Source: Mytilus trossulus (taxonomy: Eukaryota; Mollusca; Bivalvia; Mytilida; Mytilidae). From it: DNA of 64,000 nt. Each line of letters begins with the position of its first letter. Positions within the stretch are counted from its first letter, which is position 1. Where the stretch lies: assembly GCF_036588685.1 (NCBI RefSeq), contig NC_086376.1:27131930-27195929 (forward strand), in the 5' to 3' direction. The notes under the pieces are model-generated. The model was not told the DNA's origin. It made no database searches and was given only the letters and a program-made list of their open reading frames with translations. The position numbers were made by a program, and so were the translations under genes. This document shows, one piece after another, positions 33,342 to 45,850 of this stretch.

Positions 33342-33716
33342 ATGACTGTCTCAGATATGATACGCCAAAACGATGAAATGTTAGATGGACAGTTTCACTG
33401 TAGGCTTGAGAAGAGAAACAATAGACAAGTGAACAAAGATCGCCAAATGCGCTCTCCATTGAAATTCATATCGAGGAAGACCCCGTCGCCAAAGTTGGGT
33501 AGCATAAACGAACATTTCGTAACAAAAGTTCAAAATGAAATGGTACATCCCAACACAGTTTATGCTGGTGCTAAGTTTTCAGAACCACCATCACCTACAG
33601 TGCTACCCAAACCACCATCACATTGGACACAAAGGTGTGCGACAAACAGTCTTCCTTTTTGCAACGATATGGCTTTTCAGTTAAAAACAATCTTGAAAGT
33701 TCCAGTAGAAGCATAA
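33342..33716 (+). CDS. PNRC2: Proline-rich nuclear receptor coactivator (PNRC1/PNRC2) homologue, 124 aa
   Basis: Single-exon ORF of 124 codons. The ATG at 33342 is the first ATG after the promoter motifs. The family signature is clear: [22 protein letters not shown] at residues 74-95 (two halves contiguous), and a C-terminal [11 protein letters not shown] (110-120). In vertebrate PNRC2 the equivalent LKTLL box binds nuclear receptors, and the Pro-rich LPKPPSHW segment binds the DCP1A EVH1 domain, linking UPF1 to decapping in nonsense-mediated decay. Here the box reads LKTIL, a conservative change. The N-terminus is basic ([17 protein letters not shown]) and shares no obvious sequence with vertebrates. 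At 124 aa it is close to vertebrate PNRC2 (about 139 aa). It is divergently arranged with the RNF38-like gene. PNRC1 and PNRC2 cannot be told apart, so the symbol marks the family only. Confidence 0.9.
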   Translation: MTVSDMIRQNDEMLDGQFHCRLEKRNNRQVNKDRQMRSPLKFISRKTPSPKLGSINEHFVTKVQNEMVHPNTVYAGAKFSEPPSPTVLPKPPSHWTQRCATNSLPFCNDMAFQLKTILKVPVEA

Positions 33717-35969
33717 ATTCATAAGAATTGATTTTAGTTTGGACATTCCAGAATTTTATTTTTTCATCATTAATCAATCATTCATAATCACAACAGTATT
33801 GAATTTCGTTCATGAAGTTTTTTGTAATGTGATTTTGTTAAATGTTTTATTGTATTTTTATGTGGTTATAAACCAATTTATAACTTTCTTTTTACAAACT
33901 AGGTTTTAAACTCAGAACTAAGTTTCCTTTCTTTTAAACAAACCAGAATTTAATAGTGTGTATCAAGATATATATAAAAAAAACTTTGATATTTATGAAA
34001 AAAATATTAATTTAAGATATTGATACTTCATTTTTGCATATACAATTGTAATGAAATATGAATTGTCAATTAGATAACAAACAAAAAAAGACTATTTTAT
34101 TTAAATAAAACATGATTTCTAGTACATGTATTTTTACTTTTATATGAAAAAAAATATTTGTATAATAATTAATAATATTTTTATTTTGTAAAAATCCTTG
34201 ATACACAATATTAAATAAAGAATGGTTAATGCTAAGGCTGATAGACATTTTATTTGTGTAAATAGTTAAAATTGTATATATAAAATTGATGTAAATTGCA
34301 GGGTTCTTAATATATATTTTTAATGAAAGTGCAATAGTCATATTTTAAAGCATGATCACAAGAAATTTACATTTCAAGTAGGAAGATTATCAGAATTTAA
34401 AACATTTTAAAAAGAAATGATACATGTAGGATAAGCAGGCAAGGGAAAAGAAAATAGTATATTATTTTTGAAAGAATAAAAATAGTTGTAGGAGTTGTGA
34501 ACATAATTGAATCTTTAAGAAAGTTTTAAATGGAAATATGATCATTAAATTTAAGGTTTTTAAGTAAATACATAAATTTTAAATAGAAAATAACAAATAG
34601 GACAAGTGCTGTAATATATTCAGATTTTTCTTTTAGTATAGGGCTATATTTTTTTTCTCACAAGTTAAAAATAATTTTAAGGGCTTAAAAGATTTTTTTG
34701 GGGCTATGAAAAATTTGGAAAAAACCAATATAAAGACACATTTACATGTACCTAAGAGAAGAACTGCTTTTTGTAACCAGAACTTATTCCTGTATATTGG
34801 AAGTTCAGTGAAAGAACAACAACACTTCCTGAAAGAAATTGAAGTTCAGGAAAAGAAAATGACAATTTAAGCTACAAGCAGAGTGAAGAAATGTGAATTT
34901 TCTGTCAACATGTACATGAACACTGCAGTCTACATCACCATGATAATACTATCAGTCTCAGCATCAACCATACCAGTCACCAATAGAGCTTCTTCCTTCC
35001 ACCTTTTAGGACCCTCTTTAGGGTCCGCCAAATTTCTCAAAAAGAGTCTAAAATTGTTGTACATCAGAGTCATCAGTATTTGTTGTTGAATTTTTTCTGC
35101 CAAACAAACAGTTCTTTTTAAGTTTTGTGCTTCAATGAGAGTTGTAATAGGGTTATAACCTGACGACGCTTAAAAGTAAAAAAAATATTGCCAATTGATG
35201 TTTAACAGTAACTTTTGGTACATGAATATAAAATTTTTACTTTGAATTTCTTTAAGACAATTAAGGAATTGACTTATTTAGACGAAAATCACTTTTATTT
35301 TTTCCTAAATTAAAAGTAAAGATAATTATTTGAGATCTCTGACTTATCAAGATAAAGATATTTTGACGAATTATAGTAAATTGTTAAACAATTTGATACT
35401 TCCTGTCCATACACCAAGTCGGGAACGTGACAGTTGACTATTCGTTTGTTGTGGTCATTTGATTTTGTCATTGATGAGGCACTTAACGATTAAATTTTCC
35501 TCAGAGTTCTGTTTTTTTTGTGATTTTACTTTTTGACAGCTTAATTTAAAGGGCATTCTACCCTCCTTCAATGCAATAAAAAAATTAATGTTTAAAAAAC
35601 ACTTTTGATATACTCACAATTGGAAATGAGGTATTGCCATAACCATTGGAGTCTGTCATTAACTCATTGTCCATTTAATTTATTTTGTCTTACCTAGCTA
35701 AAAGAATCTGCAAGTGTGAACTACATGTCTTGTCATCAGTTACTACTTAACCCCTATATCATCTTCTGAAACTACAAGATAAATAGCAATGGCGATTTGC
35801 CATCCCATTTTGCAGGGAAAATTTGGTTGATTATTAAGGTGGTCCCCACTTGTGACTAAGTGATGTATGTAAGGTGTGATAACTACATTTGCACCGGCAA
35901 AGTGGAAAGGGATTAATATAAGTTGCAAAACTTGTTTCTCGGTCCACTTTGAATAAATATGTTTAACTA
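33717..35969 (+). other. PNRC-like 3' UTR and intergenic AT-rich DNA
   Basis: AATAAA hexamers near 34103 and 34213 could end the PNRC-like transcript. A 68-codon ORF at 34883-35089 has a signal-peptide-like start but no family match, and is not called as a gene. A small hairpin GGACCCT-CTTT-AGGGTCC lies near 35009-35026. Nothing else is recognised. Confidence 0.5.
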
Positions 35970-36061
35970 AACTAACATTTGTATGTAAGGTAGTGGTCAC
36001 AACAGTGACATGTAAGGCTTTAGAAGCAACAGTTAAGAGTGTGCAGTTGTGGTAACGAAAG
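35970..36061 (+). repeat. Diverged left edge of the 27-bp minisatellite
   Basis: Degenerate units (GTATGTAAGGTAGTGGTCAC, then GTGACATGTAAGG, then GCAGTTGTGGTAACG) resemble the array unit with many substitutions. They are cut off by the MITE that follows. Confidence 0.6.
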
Positions 36062-36257
36062 TACTGTAAACCAACTTATTTTCACGAGTAGAAAAATAAC
36101 ACGAATATAAATCATCGTGAATATGTACAACTTGGATCTTTCCTTATTAAACTTCATCATGTAAATCAGAAAATCGTGAAATTTAATAGCTGTGAAGGTT
36201 TCAAGAAAAGGTGAAACGTGAAATAAAGTATCCGCGTAAATAAGTTGGTTTACAGTA
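36062..36257. mobile_element. MITE with perfect 19-bp inverted ends, inserted in the minisatellite edge
   Basis: The left end TACTGTAAACCAACTTATT (36062-36080) is the exact reverse complement of 36239-36257. The outer TA on both sides fits a TA target duplication (TC1/mariner-like). 196 bp, no coding capacity. Diverged minisatellite units lie on both sides, so it inserted into existing array sequence. Confidence 0.85.
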
Positions 36258-36500
36258 ATATGGACGGATGTAGTTACAACAGCAGTATGTTAGATTGTGG
36301 TAACAACATTATTAGTTAAGGTAGTGGTGAAAACAGTAGTCTGTAAGGTTGTGGTAACAACAGTAAAGAGTGTAATGTTGTGGTAACAAGAGCAGTATGT
36401 AAGGTTTTAGTAACAACTGTAATATGAATTGGTGTAGTAACAACAGTAGTATGTTACGTGGTTGTAACAACAGTAGTATGTAAAATTGTTGTAACAACAT
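36258..36500 (+). repeat. Diverged minisatellite units right of the MITE
   Basis: Units of about 27-30 bp of the form GTATGTAAGGTTGTGGTAAC with many substitutions, grading into the homogeneous array. Confidence 0.75.
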
Positions 36501-39500
36501 ATAATAACAGTGGTAAGAAAGGGTGTAGTAACAACAGTGGTAAGAAAGGTTGTAGTAACAACAGTGGTAAGTAAGGTTGTGGTAACAACAGTGGTAGGAA
36601 AGGTTGTAGTAACAACAGTGGTAAGGAAGGTTGTGGTAACAACAGTGGTAAGTAAGGTGGTAACAACAGTGGTAAGAATGGTTGTGGTAACAACAGTGGT
36701 AAGTAAGGATGTGGTAACAACAGTGGTAAGGAAGGTTGTGGTAACAACAGTGGTAAGGAAGGTTGAAGTAACAACAGTGGTAAGTAAGGTTGTGGTAACA
36801 ACAGTGGTAAGGAAGGTTGTGGTAACAACAGTGGTAAGGAAGGTTGTGGTAACAACAGTGGTAAGGAAGGTTGTGGTAACAACAGTAGTAAGTAAGGTTG
36901 TGGTAACAACAGTGGTAAGTAAGGTGGTAACAACAGTGGTAAGGAAGGTTGTGGTAACAACAGTGGTAAGGAAGGTTGTGGTAACAACAGTGGTAAGGAA
37001 GGTTGTGGTAACAACAGTGGTAAGGAAGGTTGTGGTAACAACAGTGGTAAGTAAGGTTGTGGTAACAACAGTGGTAAGGAAGGTTGTGGTAACAACAGTG
37101 GTAAGGAAGGTTGTGGTAACAACAATGGTAAGGAAGGTTGTGGTAACAACAGTAGTAAGTAAGGTTGTGGTAACAACAGTGGTAAGTAAGGTGGTAACAA
37201 CAGTGGTAAGGAAGGTTGTGGTAACAACAGTGGTAAGTAAGGTTGTGGTAACAACAATGGTAAGTAAGGTTGTGGTAATAACAGTGGTAAGGAAGGTTGT
37301 GGTAACAACAGTGGTAAGGAAGGTTGTGATAACAACAGTGGTAAGAAAGCTTGTGGTAACAACAGTGGTAAGAAAGGTTGTGGTAACAACAGTGGTAAGG
37401 AAGGTTGTGGTAACAACAGTGGTAAGGAAGGTTGTGGTAACAACAGTGGTAAGTAAGGTTGTGGTAACAACATTGGTAAGTGAGGTTGTGGAAACAACAG
37501 TGGTAAGAAAGGTTGTTCTAACAACAGTGGTAAGAAAGGTTGTGGTAACAACATTGGTAATTAAGGTTGTGGAAACAACAGTGGTAAGAAAGGTTCTAAC
37601 AACATTGGTAAGGAAGGTTGTGGTAACAACAGTGGTAAGAAAGGTTGTTCTAACTACAGTGGTAAGAAAGGTTGTGGTAACATAACAACAGTGGTAAGAA
37701 AGGTTGTGGTAACAACAGTGGTAAGAAAGGTTGTGGTAACAACAGTGGTAAGTAAGGATGTGGTAACAACAGTGGTAAGTAAGGTTGTGGTAACAACAGT
37801 GGTAAGAAAGGTTGTGGTAACAACAGTGGTAAGAAAGGTTGTGGTAACAACAGTGGTAAGAAAGGTTGTGGTAACAACAGTGGTAAGTGAGGTTGTGGTA
37901 ACAACATTGGTAAGTGAGGTTGTGGAAACAACAGTGGTCAGTAAGGATGTGGTAACAACAGTGGTAATTAAGGATGTGGTAACAACAGTGGTAAGTAAGG
38001 TTGTGGTAACAACAGTGGTAAGAAAGGTTGTGGTAACAACAGTGGTAAGAAAGGATGTGGTAACAACAGTGGTAAGGAAGGTTGTGGTAACAACAGTGGT
38101 AAGGAAGGTTGTGGTAACAGTTGTAAGAAAGGTTGTGGTAACAACAGAGGTAAGTAAGGTTGTGGTAACAACAGTGGTAAGTAAGGTTGTGGTAACAACA
38201 GTGGTAAGGAAGGTTGTGGTAACAACAGTGGTAAGGAAGGTTGTGGTAACAACAGTGGTAAGGAAGGTTGTGGTAACAACAGTGGTAAGGAAGGTTGTGA
38301 TAACAACAGTGGTAAGAAAGCTTGTGGTAACAACAGTGGTAAGAAAGCTTGTGGTAACAACAGTGGTAAGGAAGGTTGTGGTAATAACAGTGGTAAGGAA
38401 GGTTGTGGTAACAGTTGTAAGAAAGGTTGTGGTAACAACAGAGGTAAGTAAGGTTGTGGTAACAACAGTGGTAAGTAAGGTTGTGGTAACAACAGTGGTA
38501 AGGAAGGTTGTGGTAACAACAGTGGTAAGGAAGGTTGTGGTAACAACAGTGGTAAGTAAGGTTGTAGTAACAACAGTAGTAAGGAAGGTTGTGGGAACAA
38601 CAGTGGTAAGAATGGTTGTGGTAACAACAGTGGTAAGTAAGGATGTGGTAACAACAGTGGTAAGAAAGGTTGTGGTAACAACAGTGGTAAGTAAGGTTGT
38701 GGTAACAACAGTGGTAAGAAAGGTTGTGGTAACAACAGTGGTAAGGAAGGTTGTGGTAACAACAGTGGTAAGGAAGGTTGTGGTAACAACAGTGGTAAGG
38801 AAGGTTGTGGTAACAACAGTGGTAAGGAAGGTTGTGGTAACAACAGTAGTAAGTAAGGTTGTGGTAACAACAGTGGTAAGTAAGGTGGTAACAACAGTGG
38901 TAAGGAAGGTTGTGGTAACAACAGTGGTAAGGAAGGTTGTGGTAACAACAGTGGTAAGGAAGGTTGTGGTAACAACAGTGGTAAGGAAGGTTGTGGTAAC
39001 AACAGTGGTAAGTAAGGTTGTGGTAACAACAGTGGTAAGGAAGGTTGTGGTAACAACAGTGGTAAGGAAGGTTGTGGTAACAACAATGGTAAGGAAGGTT
39101 GTGGTAACAACAGTAGTAAGTAAGGTTGTGGTAACAACAGTGGTAAGTAAGGTGGTAACAACAGTGGTAAGGAAGGTTGTGGTAACAACAGTGGTAAGTA
39201 AGGTTGTGGTAACAACAATGGTAAGTAAGGTTGTGGTAATAACAGTGGTAAGGAAGGTTGTGGTAACAACAGTGGTAAGGAAGGTTGTGATAACAACAGT
39301 GGTAAGAAAGCTTGTGGTAACAACAGTGGTAAGAAAGGTTGTGGTAACAACAGTGGTAAGGAAGGTTGTGGTAACAACAGTGGTAAGGAAGGTTGTGGTA
39401 ACAACAGTGGTAAGTAAGGTTGTGGTAACAACATTGGTAAGTGAGGTTGTGGAAACAACAGTGGTAAGAAAGGTTGTTCTAACAACAGTGGTAAGAAAGG

Positions 39501-42500
39501 TTGTGGTAACAACATTGGTAATTAAGGTTGTGGAAACAACAGTGGTAAGAAAGGTTCTAACAACATTGGTAAGGAAGGTTGTGGTAACAACAGTGGTAAG
39601 AAAGGTTGTTCTAACTACAGTGGTAAGAAAGGTTGTGGTAACATAACAACAGTGGTAAGAAAGGTTGTGGTAACAACAGTGGTAAGAAAGGTTGTGGTAA
39701 CAACAGTGGTAAGTAAGGATGTGGTAACAACAGTGGTAAGTAAGGTTGTGGTAACAACAGTGGTAAGAAAGGTTGTGGTAACAACAGTGGTAAGAAAGGT
39801 TGTGGTAACAACAGTGGTAAGAAAGGTTGTGGTAACAACAGTGGTAAGTGAGGTTGTGGTAACAACATTGGTAAGTGAGGTTGTGGAAACAACAGTGGTC
39901 AGTAAGGATGTGGTAACAACAGTGGTAATTAAGGATGTGGTAACAACAGTGGTAAGTAAGGTTGTGGTAACAACAGTGGTAAGAAAGGTTGTGGTAACAA
40001 CAGTGGTAAGAAAGGATGTGGTAACAACAGTGGTAAGGAAGGTTGTGGTAACAACAGTGGTAAGGAAGGTTGTGGTAACAGTTGTAAGAAAGGTTGTGGT
40101 AACAACAGAGGTAAGTAAGGTTGTGGTAACAACAGTGGTAAGTAAGGTTGTGGTAACAACAGTGGTAAGGAAGGTTGTGATAACAACAGTGGTAAGAAAG
40201 CTTGTGGTAACAACAGTGGTAAGAAAGCTTGTGGTAACAACAGTGGTAAGGAAGGTTGTGGTAATAACAGTGGTAAGGAAGGTTGTGGTAACAGTTGTAA
40301 GAAAGGTTGTGGTAACAACAGAGGTAAGTAAGGTTGTGGTAACAACAGTGGTAAGTAAGGTTGTGGTAACAACAGTGGTAAGGAAGGTTGTGGTAACAAC
40401 AGTGGTAAGGAAGGTTGTGGTAACAACAGTGGTAAGTAAGGTTGTAGTAACAACAGTAGTAAGGAAGGTTGTGGGAACAACAGTGGTAAGAATGGTTGTG
40501 GTAACAACAGTGGTAAGTAAGGATGTGGTAACAACAGTGGTAAGAAAGGTTGTGGTAACAACAGTGGTAAGTAAGGTTGTGGTAACAACAGTGGTAAGAA
40601 AGGTTGTGGTAACAACAGTGGTAAGGAAGGTTGTGGTAACAACAGTGGTAAGAAAGGTTGTGGTAACAACAGTGGTAAGTAAGGATGTGGTAACAACAGT
40701 GGTAAGAAAGCTTGTGGTAACAACATTGGTAAGAAAGCTTGTGGTAACAACAGTGGTAAGTAAGGTTGTGGTAATAACAGTGGTAAGGAAGGTTGTGGTA
40801 ACAACAGTGGTTAGTAAGGTTGTGGTAACAACAGTGGTAAGGAAGGTTGTGGTAACAACAGTGGTAAGGAAGGTTGTGGTAACAACAGTGGTAAGTAAGG
40901 TTGTAGTAACAACAGTAGTAAGGAAGGTTGTGGTAACAACAGTGGTAAGAAAGGTTGTGGTAACAACAGTGGTAAGTAAGGATGTGGTAACAACAGTGGT
41001 AAGAAAGGTTGTGGTAACAACAGTGGTAAGTAAGGTTGTGGTAACAACAGTGGTAAGAAAGGTTGAGGTAACAACAGTGGTAAGTATGGTTGTGGTAACA
41101 ACAGTGGTAAGTAAGGTTGTGGTAAAACAGTGGTAAGTAAGGTTGTTGTAACAACAGTGGTAAGAAAGGTTGTGGTAACAACAGTGGTAAGTATGGTTGT
41201 GGTAACAACAGTGGTAAGTAAGGTTGTGGTAAAACAGTGGTAAGTAAGGTTGTTGTAACAACAGTGGTAAGAAAGGTTGTGGTAACAACAGTGGTACGTA
41301 TGGTTGTGGTAACAACAGTGGTAAGTGAGGTTGTGGTAACAACAGTGGTAAGAAAGGTTGTGGTAAAAACAGTGGTTAGTATGGTTGTGGTAACAACAGT
41401 GGTAAGTAAGGTTGTGGTAAAACAGTGGTAAGTAAGGTTGTTGTAACAACAGTGGTAAGAAAGGTTGTGGTAACAACAGTGGTACGTATGGTTGTGGTAA
41501 CAACAGTGGTACGTAAGGTTGTGGTAACAACAGTAGTAAGGAAGGTTGTGGTAACAACAGTTGTAAGTAAGGTTGTGGTAACAACAGTGGTAAGTAAGGT
41601 TGTGGTAACAACAGTGGTAAGAAAGGTTGTGGTAACAACAGTGGTAAGAAAGGTTGTGGTAACAACAGTTGTAAGTAAGGTTGTGGTAACAACAGTGGTA
41701 AGGAAGGTTGTGGTAACAACAGTTGTAAGTAAGGTAGTGGTAACAACAGTGGTAAGTAAGGTTGTGGTAACAACAGTGGTAAGGAAGGTTGTGGTAACAA
41801 CAGTTGTAAGTAAGGTTGTGGTAACAACAGTGGTAAGTAAGGTTGTGGTAACAACAGTGGTAAGTAATGTTTTGGTAACAACAGTGGTAAGAAAGGTTGT
41901 GGTAACAACAGTGGTACGTATGGTTGTGGTAACAACAGTGGTAAGTGAGGTTGTGGTAACAACAGTGGTAAGAAAGCTTGTGGTAACAACAGTGGTAAGT
42001 AAGGTTGTGGTAATAACAGTGGTAAGGAAGGTTGTGGTAACAACAGTGGTTAGTAAGGTTGTGGTAACAACAGTGGTAAGGAAGGTTGTGGTAACAACAG
42101 TGGTAAGGAAGGTTGTGGTAACAACAGTGGTAAGTAAGGTTGTAGTAACAACAGTAGTAAGGAAGGTTGTGGTAACAACAGTGGTAAGAAAGGTTGTGGT
42201 AACAACAGTGGTAAGTAAGGATGTGGTAACAACAGTGGTAAGAAAGGTTGTGGTAACAACAGTGGTAAGTAAGGTTGTGGTAACAACAGTGGTAAGAAAG
42301 GTTGAGGTAACAACAGTGGTAAGTATGGTTGTGGTAACAACAGTGGTAAGTAAGGTTGTGGTAAAACAGTGGTAAGTAAGGTTGTTGTAACAACAGTGGT
42401 AAGAAAGGTTGTGGTAACAACAGTGGTAAGTATGGTTGTGGTAACAACAGTGGTAAGTAAGGTTGTGGTAAAACAGTGGTAAGTAAGGTTGTTGTAACAA

Positions 42501-45500
42501 CAGTGGTAAGAAAGGTTGTGGTAACAACAGTGGTACGTATGGTTGTGGTAACAACAGTGGTAAGTGAGGTTGTGGTAACAACAGTGGTAAGAAAGGTTGT
42601 GGTAAAAACAGTGGTTAGTATGGTTGTGGTAACAACAGTGGTAAGTAAGGTTGTGGTAAAACAGTGGTAAGTAAGGTTGTTGTAACAACAGTGGTAAGAA
42701 AGGTTGTGGTAACAACAGTGGTACGTATGGTTGTGGTAACAACAGTGGTACGTAAGGTTGTGGTAACAACAGTAGTAAGGAAGGTTGTGGTAACAACAGT
42801 TGTAAGTAAGGTTGTGGTAACAACAGTGGTAAGTAAGGTTGTGGTAACAACAGTGGTAAGAAAGGTTGTGGTAACAATAGTGGTAAGAAAGGTTGTGGTA
42901 ACAACAGTTGTAAGTAAGGTTGTGGTAACAACAGTGGTAAGGAAGGTTGTGGTAACAACAGTTGTAAGTAAGGTTGTGGTAACAACAGTGGTAAGTAAGG
43001 TTGTGGTAACAACAGTGGTAAGGAAGGTTGTGGTAACAACAGTTGTAAGTAAGGTTGTGGTAACAACAGTGGTAAGTAAGGTTGTGGTAACAACAGTGGT
43101 AAGTAATGTTTTGGTAACAACAGTGGTAAGAAAGGTTGTGGTAACAACAGTGGTACGTATGGTTGTGGTAACAACAGTGGTAAGTGAGGTTGTGGTAACA
43201 ACAGTGGTAAGAAAGGTTGTGGTAACAACAGTTGTAAGTAAGGTTGTGGTAACAACAGTGGTAAGGAAGGTTGTGGTAACAACAGTTGTAAGTAAGGTTG
43301 TGGTAACAACAGTGGTAAGTAAGGTTGTGGTAACAACAGTGGTAAGGAAGGTTGTGGTAACAACAGTTGTAAGTAAGGTTGTGGTAACAACAGTGGTAAG
43401 TAAGGTTGTGGTAACAACAGTGGTAAGTAATGTTTTGGTAACAACAGTGGTAAGAAAGGTTGTGGTAACAACAGTGGTACGTATGGTTGTGGTAACAACA
43501 GTGGTAAGTGAGGTTGTGGTAACAACAGTGGTAAGAAAGGTTGTGGTAACAACAGTGGTAAGTATGGTTGTGGTAACAACAGTGGTAAGTAAGGTTGTGG
43601 TAAAACAGTGGTAAGTAAGGTTGTTGTAACAACAGTGGTAAGAAAGGTTGTGGTAACAACAGTGGTACGTATGGTTGTGGTAACAACAGTGGTACGTAAG
43701 GTTGTGGTAACAACAGTAGTAAGGAAGGTTGTGGTAACAACAGTTGTAAGTAAGGTTGTGGTAACAACAGTGGTAAGTAAGGTTGTGGTAACAACAGTGG
43801 TAAGAAAGGTTGTGGTAACAACAGTGGTAAGAAAGGTTGTGGTAACAACAGTTGTAAGTAAGGTTGTGGTAACAACAGTTGTAAGTAAGGTTGTGGTAAC
43901 AACAGTGGTAAGGAAGGTTGTGGTAACAACAGTTGTAAGTAAGGTTGTGGTAACAACAGTGGTAAGTAAGGTTGTGGTAACAACAGTGGTAAGGAAGGTT
44001 GTGGTAACAACAGTTGTAAGTAAGGTTGTGGTAACAACAGTGGTAAGTAAGGTTGTGGTAACAACAGTGGTAAGTAATGTTTTGGTAACAACAGTGGTAA
44101 GAAAGGTTGTGGTAACAACAGTGGTACGTATGGTTGTGGTAACAACAGTGGTAAGTGAGGTTGTGGTAACAACAGTGGTAAGAAAGGTTGTGGTAACAAC
44201 AGTGGTAAGTATGGTTGTGGTAACAACAGTGGTAAGTAAGGTTGTGGTAAAACAGTGGTAAGTAAGGTTGTTGTAACAACAGTGGTAAGAAAGGTTGTGG
44301 TAACAACAGTGGTACGTATGGTTGTGGTAACAACAGTGGTACGTAAGGTTGTGGAAACAACAGTAGTAAGGAAGGTTGTGGTAACAACAGTTGTAAGTAA
44401 GGTTGTGGTAACAACAGTGGTAAGTAAGGTTGTGGTAACAACAGTGGTAAGAAAGGTTGTGGTAACAACAGTGGTAAGAAAGGTTGTGGTAACAACAGTT
44501 GTAAGTAAGGTTGTGGTAACAACAGTTGTAAGTAAGGTTGTGGTAACAACAGTGGTAAGGAAGGTTGTGGTAACAACAGTTGTAAGTAAGGTTGTGGTAA
44601 CAACAGTGGTAAGTAAGGTTGTGGTAACAACAGTGGTAAGGAAGGTTGTGGTAACAACAGTGGTAAGTAAGGTTGTGGTAACAACAGTGGTAAGTAAGGT
44701 TGTGGTAACAACAGTGGTAAGAAAGGTTGTGGTAACAACAGTGGTAAGAAAGGTTGTGGTAACAACAGTTGTAAGTAAGGTTGTGGTAACAACAGTGGTA
44801 AGGAAGGTTGTGGTAACAACAGTTGTAAGTAAGGTTGTGGTAACAACAGTGGTAAGTAAGGTTGTGGTAACAACAGTGGTAAGGAAGGTTGTGGTAACAA
44901 CAGTTGTAAGTAAGGTTGTGGTAACAACAGTGGTAAGTAAGGTTGTGGTAACAACAGTGGTAAGTAATGTTTTGGTAACAACAGTGGTAAGAAAGGTTGT
45001 GGTAACAACAGTGGTACGTATGGTTGTGGTAACAACAGTGGTAAGTGAGGTTGTGGTAACAACAGTGGTAAGAAAGGTTGTGGTAACAACAGTGGTAAGT
45101 ATGGTTGTGGTAACAACAGTGGTAAGTAAGGTTGTGGTAAAACAGTGGTAAGTAAGGTTGTTGTAACAACAGTGGTAAGAAAGGTTGTGGTAACAACAGT
45201 GGTACGTATGGTTGTGGTAACAACAGTGGTACGTAAGGTTGTGGTAACAACAGTAGTAAGGAAGGTTGTGGTAACAACAGTTGTAAGTAAGGTTGTGGTA
45301 ACAACAGTGGTAAGTAAGGTTGTGGTAACAACAGTGGTAAGAAAGGTTGTGGTAACAACAGTGGTAAGAAAGGTTGTGGTAACAACAGTTGTAAGTAAGG
45401 TTGTGGTAACAACAGTTGTAAGTAAGGTTGTGGTAACAACAGTGGTAAGGAAGGTTGTGGTAACAACAGTTGTAAGTAAGGTTGTGGTAACAACAGTGGT

Positions 45501-45850
45501 AAGTAAGGTTGTGGTAACAACAGTGGTAAGGAAGGTTGTGGTAACAACAGTTGTAAGTAAGGTTGTGGTAACAACAGTGGTAAGTAAGGTTGTGGTAACA
45601 ACAGTGGTAAGGAAGGTTGTGGTAACAACAGTTGTAAGTAAGGTTGTGGTAACAACAGTGGTAAGTAAGGTTGTGGTAACAACAGTGGTAAGGAAGGTTG
45701 TGGTAACAACAGTTGTAAGTAAGGTTGTGGTAACAACAGTGGTAAGTAAGGTTGTGGTAACAACAGTGGTAAGTAAGGTTGTGGTAACAACAGTTGTAAG
45801 TAAGGTTGTGGTAACAACAGTGGTAAGTAATGTTTTGGTAACACTAGAAA
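36501..45850 (+). repeat. Large 27-bp minisatellite array with higher-order repeats
   Basis: About 346 units of GGTAAGAAAGGTTGTG / GTAACAACAGT (27 bp), with variants GTAAG(A/T/G)AAGG, GTACGTA and TTGTAAG. Each unit holds a small hairpin, GTTGT-GGTA-ACAAC. The plus strand is strongly G over C (about 9 to 2 per unit). Higher-order copies: a 1961-bp shift (marker CATAACAACAGTGG at 37681 and 39642) and a 1239-bp shift (41425 to 42664), plus related blocks starting at 43608, 44255 and 45145. Each of these blocks begins with a unit that has lost one base (GTGGTAAAACAGTGG). Because 27 is a multiple of 3, long ORFs occur in several frames on both strands. They switch frame at indels and are not genes. 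Confidence 0.97.

Noticed and set aside
33137..33376. 79-codon ORF overlapping the PNRC start
   Set aside because: It begins with GTG, not ATG, and has no family match; it is the open 5' leader of the PNRC-like gene.
36501..45850. Link between the 27-bp minisatellite and the 27-bp repeats in the nested ORF
   Set aside because: Equal length only; the sequences are unrelated.
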